Below, piece after piece: positions 56,600 through 64,000 of a DNA stretch of 64,000 nt. Position 1 is the stretch's first letter. Each line of letters begins with the position of its first letter. The notes below the pieces were generated by a model. The model had not been told where the DNA came from. It did no database searches and worked only from the letters and a program-made list of their open reading frames with translations. Where the stretch lies: contig NW_004450662.1 in assembly GCF_000321225.1 (NCBI RefSeq), positions 820,915-884,914 of the forward strand. Direction: 5' to 3'. A program made the translations under genes and the position numbers. Source of the stretch: Odobenus rosmarus divergens. Its lineage: Eukaryota; Chordata; Mammalia; Carnivora; Odobenidae.

Positions 56600-57010
56600 C
56601 CATGCTCTCTCCCAGGTGACCCCCTCCACCCATGGTTTCAGTTACCATCTGTGTGCTGAGATATCCCAAACCTACATCTCCAGACCAAAGCTGTCTTCAG
56701 CATCCCAGACATAAATACCCACAGGCACATCAAGTTCAAGGTGTTGTCAACTGTGCTGATCATTAGATCTGGAAGAATAAAGGAAAGAAGCAGGGAAAGA
56801 ACTTGCTTTTTAATCTCCCAGCTCATGAAGTGACACTGTCACCTCCCCACCTGCTCTGGACACCTGGGAGCCATCCCCCACTCTTCTTCCTTCTCAGCCT
56901 CCGATAGCTCAATCGACAGTTAAGGTCTGGAACTTCCATCCTCCAAATTGCTGTGGAAGGTGCCATGTTTTTTACAATTTCAGTGCCTTCACACCACCTT
57001 TTCTCTCTGC
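56600..57010 (+). repeat. L2 LINE 3' region, sense (diverged)
   Basis: 'cccaaacctacatctccaga', 'ggcacatcaagttcaaggtg', 'gggagccatcccccactctt' and 'cctccgatagctcaatcgac' follow the order of L2 3' sequence. Confidence 0.55.
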
Positions 57011-57649
57011 TTGGGTACTTTTCCCCCTCTCTTTAAATGGCTTATTATTAGCCATCTGGAGGACGATGCCCCCATCGTCTTTGACTCACCTGCAGTGTGT
57101 TACCATCTGTTAGAGAAAGAGTGGCGTGAGAATGTGAAGCATGAGCGAATCAGTTAGGAAAAGCTCTTGGTATGTTGGGGGTCCTACCTGGAGCTGTATT
57201 GTCCCTGGCATCTGTGTCATTTTGACAATGCTGTCAAAGACACTGATATTTTCCCCAGGAGAATAATTCCCAATTATTCCAAGAGAAAAAAATTACCCCC
57301 ATGACTCAGCATCGAACAGCAAAGTCTGTCCACTCGTGATTTTTTTTTTTTTGTCTCCAGAGACCATGTCCCAGCAGGTGAAAGTTTACCACACAAATTC
57401 CCCTCTGACTTATTTCTTGTCAACAGGGAGATAGGGGAGATGAGAGGCTGTTTGGGAGAGATTAATGAGCCCATGTGCCGTCTGTCCCAGGAGCATCATT
57501 TTCCTCCCCTTCTTTTTACCTCATCTTCTCCCCAGAACACTTCTCACAAAAGGGTCCTTCTAGGCTGTTTTTTACGGTGCCTCCTTTACTACCCAGCCCC
57601 AAGTGCTTTACAGGAGCTGTTGAACGATGCAGACAAGTTACGTAAGAAT
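57011..57649. other. Unique sequence, no gene seen
   Basis: A T run at about 57338-57350. No recognised repeat or exon. An 18-bp duplicated motif starts at 57627. Confidence 0.4.
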
Positions 57650-57659
57650 TATGCAGACA

Positions 57660-57835
57660 AGTTACATAGACTCTCAAGACTTGATTTCCAAGCACTGAGT
57701 CTGCCACTTGCCTGTGACACACAGGCAGGCAGGTCCCCTAACATCCCCCAGCCCCAGGGTCTTCATTTATAAAATGGACCCTGCCCCCCTCAGTTACTAT
57801 GCTAATTATCCAAAGTATTATCAGCATTTTACAAA
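57660..57835 (+). repeat. MIR, sense
   Basis: 'gtctgccacttgcctgtgac', 'gggtcttcatttataaaatg' and 'accctgcccccctcagttac' match sense MIR. Confidence 0.7.
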
Positions 57836-58444
57836 CTCTAGCGCATACTACAAAAATGAATGTTACTATCACTGATAACAGTCATAATTTACAAACAGGT
57901 TTTTTATTTGTGGAGGTGGTTACAAACTGCTCCAAAAGCATTGAACATTACGATGAGAAGAAGAAAACGCAGAGGGAAGATGGCAATGAATCATAAACAG
58001 AAGGGAGTCTGGTGACGGGAAGGGGCCAGCACTTAGATTCTGGGAATTGGGGGTGAAAGGAGGCAGGTGTGGGGGTTGCAAGGAGCACCGTTCCTGCAGA
58101 CCCTTGGAGGCCACCTTACGGAGTTGCAATGTTTTTCTGGAGACCCGGGGAGCGATAAAAGTGTTTAAAGAAGCTGAGTATCATGAGAACGTTTTTATTT
58201 AATAAAGTTATTTGTGCTGCACTGTGGATATTGAACGTGGGTGGGTCAACACTGAAAGTAGGGAAACCAACTTAGGACTCTGGCAGGGACCCAAGCGAGA
58301 TGTGGCATTGTTGTGGCTTGGAGAGCAGCAGTGGGGCTGGGAAGTGATAGATGGATTCAAGAACTAATAGGCAGCATCGTCCACATGTCACAATCTGATC
58401 TCTGAAATCTCAACTCAGCAACTACAAAGGATGGCCTCTAGGAA
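57836..58444. other. Unique sequence, no gene seen
   Basis: Nothing recognised. Confidence 0.4.
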
Positions 58445-58660
58445 GGGAGGCACCAAACTTTGAATCAAAAATCCGTGTTTGATCCCTAGACAGGCAGGTC
58501 ACTAATTAATTAATAATTAGCATTAGCTTCAGGGATTTGGGCAATCCACGAGCAGCGTTCTCATCTATAAAATGGGGATAATAATGCTCGCCCTGCCTCG
58601 CTTGCTGGGTGGTTATGACGCTCAGGTCAAATGTGACACACGAGATCTGCTTTGTAAGTT
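58445..58660 (+). repeat. MIR, sense
   Basis: 'tgaatcaaaaatccgtgttt', 'gttctcatctataaaatggg' and 'gataataatgctcgccctgc' match sense MIR. An inserted TAATTAATTAATAATTAG segment lies near 58503-58520. Confidence 0.75.
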
Positions 58661-58829
58661 GCCAAGCACAGCATAATTGTAGAGAAGTCACAGCATTTTC
58701 TAGAGACACACACAAACCAAACACAAATGGAATAGACATGAAGAGGGAAAGAACATTCAGCTCGTCATCTGGGCCTCCTGCCTGATGCTTCCCTGGCCTA
58801 CCTTGACTGGGATTAGGCCGGGGCTCATT

Positions 58830-59160
58830 TCCATCGTTTTTTAAATTTTATAAAGCCTTTCGTAATGAGAAAACTTTGCAAGAATCTTATTAGACACAGC
58901 AAAGACCAAAATCAGCACAAAGCTCACATATAAAAGCTTTAGGAAAAAATAAGGATTTCTCTAGAGGCTCTATATGTGCTTAAATGGCGCAGAGAGCTAA
59001 ATTGTGAAATTACAAATGAGATGTGGGATGGCATATTTGATTATACGGAGTCATCTGCAATGCCTCATAACATATAAGAAATTTGAGAGACTGTTTATCT
59101 GGCACTGAGCTCCAGGAGGAATCTGCAGGAGAACAGAATAAGCTCTAATCGGGCATTCAG
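58830..59160. promoter_or_regulatory. Candidate conserved non-coding element
   Basis: AT-rich, complex, non-repeat sequence with no open frame or transposon similarity. It has the even texture of many vertebrate conserved non-coding elements. Inference only. Confidence 0.28.
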
Positions 59161-59469
59161 AAGACAGAGGGTGTCCTTCGAGGGGGACCGCCACACGGGC
59201 TCATCTTCTCACCTTTGGCCTCAATCCACTTTCTCCCCCAAATTCCAAAGGCTCCCGTGGACTTTATTTGAATTGCCGCATTTGAGAAGAAATGGAAAGA
59301 TTATCCCCATTTCATAGGTAATAAGCCTATGTCCTAAAACAATTATAAGGCATTGTCTCTACTCTCAACCAGTTGACAATCTAATAGGGTCCATACAATA
59401 CGGGTCTGATACAAATAACTACCCTCCATGGCCCAGTGCTAACAAGGTCTCGTACGTGCAGTGGCAGAC
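59161..59469. other. Unique sequence, no gene seen
   Basis: Weak antisense L2-like texture near 59340-59395; nothing else recognised. Confidence 0.35.
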
Positions 59470-59705
59470 AGGAGAAGAGAGGCTTCGAAGCCAGGCAAGC
59501 CTGCAATTACATCCTGACTGCTGCTTCCCGGGCTTGAGGCCCTGCATGAGGGGCCTCGGCCTCCCCAAGCCTTGATTTCTTCCGCCGTGAAGCACAGACT
59601 GCAATGTCTCACCCTGCACGTCGGTGGAATTAAATAAAATGGTCGTGTAGGGCACATCCCCAGCAACCCCCTCCTGGAAGTGCTCAATTAATATTCTGTG
59701 CATGT
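59470..59705 (+). repeat. MIR, sense (diverged, CpG-retaining)
   Basis: 'cttcgaagccaggcaagcct', 'caattacatcctgactgctg', 'caagccttgatttcttccgc' and 'agtgctcaattaatattctg' follow sense MIR order. Confidence 0.6.
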
Positions 59706-60452
59706 TGTGGCTTGTTAATACTCTACGGATGTAGTGGAAAACCATGCCGCGAGCCAGAGACGGGCACGGAAGGGAGTATTGGGCCACATCTGATTCCTAG
59801 ATCAGCACCGTTCTCTTCATCATTTAGGTACATCATTTAGGTCCTAGCCACCGTATCCCAAGGTGCAGGTGTCACCCTAACAACCAAAGATTCTGTATTT
59901 CTCCGAAGCCCCAGGCAACAGGATCGGACACAAGCAGGTGTCCTCCCGGACCCAGCTTCTCCTGGAGCACCCCTACCCGGTCTTCTCTCCCCACCCAGCC
60001 AGGCCTCACACGGGCCCGAAGCTGTCTGGCCCGGCTGGCTTCGGAAGACCAGCATTCAGGGTTGCTGATGCTGCAAGAGTGCCCAGCAGGCAGGTGTGCG
60101 GGTGGGAGGCGCTCCCAGGAGGGAACAGATTGAGAAGGGCTTTGGGAAGTCTCGGGCACAGATGCCAAGGCAGAAGGGAAACTCTTCCCTGTACTCCATC
60201 TTCCTACCCCTCCCAGCCCTGAATTCAGGGATGAGGCAAGGAACTTGAGATGGGAGCCGTACATTTGAACCCAGCGATGTCTAGCGCCTTCTCTTCAAAT
60301 CCAGGCTGTGGAGGCTGTGACCCTAGAGGCCAACATCAAGGCTTATGGAGTAAATCCCATGTGTGGGGGTCCACACCACTCCCAACTATGAGGATTTATA
60401 ACCTGACTACAGAAAGCACAGGTGAGTTCTGCACAGATGACAAACACGTAAT
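59706..60452. other. GC-richer unique sequence, no gene seen
   Basis: Moderately CpG-retaining sequence at about 59940-60060, weaker than the 7.3 kb island. Chance frames on both strands. Confidence 0.4.
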
Positions 60453-60479
60453 CTGTGTGTGTGTGTGTGTGTGTGTGTT
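60453..60479. repeat. (TG)n microsatellite
   Basis: Clean TG array of about 13 units. Confidence 0.95.
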
Positions 60480-61099
60480 GAGTGTGAGTATGTACCAGGA
60501 TATAGAGGGGACCAGAAGATAGGACACTTACATATTTTAATTTGACTTAACTCTTCCTCATTATTAAAAGGATGAGGTCGGGACTTGGAGAGAATAAGGA
60601 AATAGGACAAAGGCATAAAGAGAACGATTTTTCCTGTTGGACCCTCCCATTTTCCCTGATGCCACAGCTACCTCTCAAGGAGAGTCTGCAACAGCCTTTC
60701 CTAAAATTTTTCCATGTTATAATTCACACAGACACACGGGCATGCCCTCAAGATTTCAGTAACGTTTCTCAGTTTGGGACACATTGTTTAACCTTTTGTC
60801 TTAGAACTTGTCATAGAACTATGGCTATAAGAAACTTTGGCTATAAGATCCTCCTGGGTAATCAAACCACACACCTTTCTAGATTCTGCTGTGCCCCCTA
60901 AATCAATCAGCAGGTAGATGTTAAATGTCCACCAAGTGCAGGGTCCTGGACAAGAACTTCCAGAAGATACAAGAAGGTCTGAGATTATTTTCTCTGCAGC
61001 TACAATCAATCACAAACTCTACTGATTTGCTCTGCTAAATTTATCTCCGATCTGCCAATTCCTCCCTGTCCCCACTGCCCTTGTCATCTTACTCCCAGA
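60480..61099. other. Unique sequence, no gene seen
   Basis: No confident repeat or exon. Confidence 0.4.
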
Positions 61100-61530
61100 C
61101 CTTGAACTGGTCAGCTCAGTTGCCAGGTCCTCCAAGAAGCCTTCCCCAACCCAATCCCTGGCTTTGTTCAGTGTTCCTCATCCGTGTCCTCAGAGACCTT
61201 GAGCTTACATTTTTGGTAACACTCACCACATGATATTAAAATAGAGTGCTTTTGGATCTGCCTCTGACACTGACCTGATCTCAATCTCTTAAAGCGCTTT
61301 GTAACCCTTTCGTGTATAACACAGTGTCCGCCACTCCACTAATGTTCCAATGATGTCTATTGGCCAGTGCCTACCTACGTAGCTGGCCATCTCACCTAGC
61401 CAACTGTGGGCTCTGCAAGAGCAGAACCCGACTCATCTTGGAATCCCCGGTGCCTACCGCAATGCTTGGTGCCTCGTTACGAACAAATGGAAGAATGAAT
61501 ACATTACACATGAATGAATAAATCTCCAGA
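61100..61530 (+). repeat. L2 LINE 3' end, sense
   Basis: 'ccaagaagccttccccaacc', 'ggtaacactcaccacatgat', 'ctgtgggctctgcaagagca', 'cttggaatccccggtgccta' and a terminal GAATGAATA match L2. Confidence 0.85.
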
Positions 61531-61639
61531 TTCCCTATGATTTCTCTGAGGCTCTTTCTAATTCTAAAATAAGAGTTGATGTGTACCACATGAGTGCACA
61601 CACAATAAGCACTATTATATTTCTCAGGAGGAGAAGATC

Positions 61640-61790
61640 ACTTTCAGCTAGAATGATTGGGGAAGATTTCCAAGAGGAAATGTGATTTCAGCTGGGACTG
61701 GAGGATGCATAGGATCTGAGTGTGTGGATGGGGTGCAGAGGGGGGACCTTCTAAGAGCAGGAGCAAGGGGGCCGAGTTGAGAAAGAATAA
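61640..61790 (-). repeat. L2 LINE fragment, antisense
   Basis: 'gaagatttccaagaggaaat', 'gatttcagctgggactggag' and 'ctaagagcaggagcaagg' match antisense L2. Confidence 0.6.
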
Positions 61791-62329
61791 TCCTAATAGC
61801 CACCAGGTTTGTTGTGTGTCTGATCTGTATGGAAATTAGAGAAACGTTTCCTTTGCTTACTATGCCTCCACATGCACTTCAGAGCTAGCGTGTTATCCGA
61901 TTTGTTCTTTACACCTGATCCTTCATAACTAAAGTTTCTGGGGTGGGGGTGGGAGGATCGTAGAGTGACCACCTGTCCCAACTTGCCTGGGATTCATGGT
62001 ATTTCGGGACTCGGGACTTCCAGCACCAAGACGGGAAAAGTCTCAGGCAAATAGGGATGAGGTGGTCACCCTAGCCCTACTGAATACAGAGATAATTAAA
62101 AGTAGCCAAACGAAGCTTGTGGAAACCACTCCACACCATTCCCCCTACTGTGGATCCTAGCTCCTGATTCATTTTCTCCTCTGAGGACAAAAGGAAATTG
62201 TTTTACAACTGACGGAAAATGTTTTACCCTCTCCAGGAAACGTTCTGTCATGCCGTCCCCTCCTGATTCAGGTGGCTCAAGGCTACCATATGAAAATTGC
62301 TATCATGTATTTACCAGTTATTATGTGGC
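61791..62329. other. Unique sequence, no gene seen
   Basis: Nothing recognised. Confidence 0.4.
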
Positions 62330-62460
62330 AGTGATCTCTTGTTTCCATTCCCCAAAACACAATAAACTCCTTGCTGGCATGGACCAGCCTATGTATTCTT
62401 GCAGCTTCAAAATACAGCACTATGCAGACCACCCCATACGTATTTGTTGAATGGATGCAC
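62330..62460 (+). repeat. L2 LINE 3' end, sense (diverged)
   Basis: 'aataaactccttgctggcat', 'cctatgtattcttgcagctt' and 'cgtatttgttgaatggatgc' match the L2 terminus. Confidence 0.65.
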
Positions 62461-63014
62461 TTATTGGTTGGTTTATTGGCAGGCTAGATGATCATGACTC
62501 ATGATTTGAATATTCCACAGAAACAAGTGGACCCAACCTAAAGTGACTGGTGTAGATCTTCCTGGAAACAACCAATTCTACTTGCAGTCCTCCACTTTAA
62601 AGGGAAGATTGAGGCAGGTTTTGCTGTTGAGCAGAAATACATCGTGTTACACCAGCTGATAGTCTTAGGAACCAACTCTCTAAGGCTGAAGGGTTCAGCA
62701 AGCCTTAGGCCACCGAGAGCCCATAACTCCCCAGACGCTGTCTTAAGTTCAGTGGTGAGCCAAAACAGCTTTCATAACGGCCCTGCTGGTGTGGCCACAC
62801 AGCCCAGGGATGGCAGCTGGTGGCCAGGCCTCTCTATAGACCCGTTGGAAGCCTTGTCCCCAGTGGGCCATGAGGCTCCAAGCAACTCTTGCTACATCAT
62901 GCTAAGATTTGGGGGAAGGGATGAACTGCAAGGGAAGGAATTCCAATTTGGATACAGGAAAAAGAAAGTTTATGGATGAACCAATGTCAGCTAACTATAT
63001 CATCCCCAAGTTTT
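62461..63014. other. Unique sequence, no gene seen
   Basis: A 111-codon + frame (62644-62979) has no domain signature. Confidence 0.4.
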
Positions 63015-63341
63015 TATTTTTAAAACTTTCAAACCTCTAAAAGGTTGAAAGTATAACAGAAATGAAAATGCATATACTTTCTTTCCACTCCATTCACTAA
63101 TTGCTAACATTTTCTTGTATTTGCTTGAGTTGGCTCTTAACGTTTTTGCTAAACCATTTGAAAATTAGTTACGGATATTTTGAGGTTTGACCCCTGAAAC
63201 ACGTTAGCAGGTACCTCCTAAAAACTAGGCATTGCCTTACATATACACAATGGTTTTTTTCACTCCCAAGACATTTACCTCCCAAAACATTGATCCAGTA
63301 ATATCATCTAATAGATTGCCCATATAAAAATGCTCCCAATT
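63015..63341. repeat. Ancient interspersed repeat (left part)
   Basis: 'taaaaggttgaaagtataac', 'ttttgctaaaccatttgaaa', 'gcaggtacctcctaaaaact' and 'ccagtaatatcatctaatag' match, from memory, a widespread old mammalian L1M-type repeat. It continues after the young L1. Confidence 0.65.
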
Positions 63342-63502
63342 TGGGTGGGGGACTGGGTTAGCCTGGTGATGGGTATTAAAGAGGGCACGTTCTGCGTGGA
63401 GCACTGGGTGTTATGCAAATGAATCATGGAACACTACATCAAAAACTAATGATGTAATGTATGGTGATTAACTTAACAATAAAAAAATTTAAAGAAAAGA
63501 AA
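63342..63502 (+). mobile_element. Carnivore L1 3' end, 5' truncated
   Basis: L1 3' UTR 'gtgatgggtattaaagaggg', 'gagcactgggtgttatgcaa', 'gaatcatggaacactacatc', 'actaatgatgtaatgtatgg' and an A-rich tail. Target duplication AAAAATGCTCCCAATT / AAAAATGCCCCCAATT (63326-63341 and 63503-63518). Confidence 0.93.
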
Positions 63503-63518
63503 AAAAATGCCCCCAATT

Positions 63519-64000
63519 GTCTTAGTAACAGTCTACAACATTTTTTCTGATCCAGGATCCAATCAAGAATCATCTGTTCCATGTTATTGTCATTCTCTTT
63601 AATTGTTAGTCTTTTGATTTAGGATAGTCTCCTACTTTTTTTTTTTAGTCTTTTGTGATGGGCAGTTTTGGCATCCAGGCCAGTGTCTTGTAGAATACCT
63701 TGTAGTCTAGATTTGGGTGCCTCTTTCTTCACTATCAAATTCAGAGTAGACATTTGTGGTGTAAGTACTACATAGGTCATATTGTAGCTTTCTCATCCTC
63801 TCTCTATAAGGAAGCTCATAATGTCTTTTTGTTTCAGCCTTGATAATGATTCCCACAAGGCATGGAAGCCTCTGGAGCAAGAATGAATGAGGCAGTCAGG
63901 CAGGCTATTCTTTTTCTGTCACTTGGTTAAGGTGATGTCTGCCAGATTTTTCCACCATTGTAGATAATAAGTAATCTATTGGGTGAGACCATGTGCATAA
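63519..64000. repeat. Ancient interspersed repeat (right part, runs off the window)
   Basis: 'gatccaggatccaatcaaga', 'gatttaggatagtctcctac', 'aggccagtgtcttgtagaat', 'gtactacataggtcatattg' and 'cttggttaaggtgatgtctg' continue the same element in order. Confidence 0.7.

Overview
This is vertebrate nuclear DNA, almost certainly from a mammal of the order Carnivora. I recognise twelve copies of the carnivore tRNA-derived SINE (CAN-SINE/SINEC): a tRNA-like head reading GGCGCCTGGGTGGCTCAG, a CT-rich stretch and an (AAAT)n/A tail. Carnivore-type L1 3' ends are also present, over a background of old mammalian repeats (MIR, L2, hAT-Charlie, L1M, ERV LTRs). The SINE subtype (body ending ...CTGTCAAATAAATAAA, no dog-type GGATCCCTGGGTGGCGCAG head, no cat-type body) fits an arctoid such as a bear, seal or mustelid better than dog or cat. 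That placement is an inference from remembered subfamily features, not a search.

I find no protein-coding gene. The longest open frames are under 200 codons, lack recognisable domains, and mostly fall in repeats, microsatellites or GC-rich patches. No rRNA, functional tRNA, CRISPR or bacterial-type feature is present. The window looks intergenic or deep-intronic.

Layout. 1-4.1 kb is mostly unique, with an AT-rich candidate conserved block near 2.6-3.1 kb. 4.1-5.1 kb holds an ERVL-type solo LTR and an antisense SINE. 5.7-8.5 kb has CA and TG/CG repeats, a small CpG-rich island and a SINE. 8.6-22 kb is unique DNA with scattered MIR and L2 copies and an ERV LTR (about 11.7-12.2 kb). 22-29 kb has SINEs, a long L2, a GAAA microsatellite and an L1-in-L1 nest with a 42-bp palindrome. 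29-39 kb is repeat-poor and may hold regulatory elements. 39-56 kb is SINE-dense, with a reused target site, a SINE inside a SINE, and a 255-base assembly gap inside a GGAA repeat. 56-64 kb is unique DNA plus MIR/L2 remnants, ending in an ancient repeat interrupted by a young L1 tail.

I did not find a new biological system. The best material is a well-resolved record of retrotransposon insertions with readable target-site duplications, some unusual secondary-structure-forming sequences (palindrome, hairpin, Z-DNA-type tract), and several non-repeat blocks worth a conservation check. All repeat family names come from memory of consensus sequences and need RepeatMasker confirmation.
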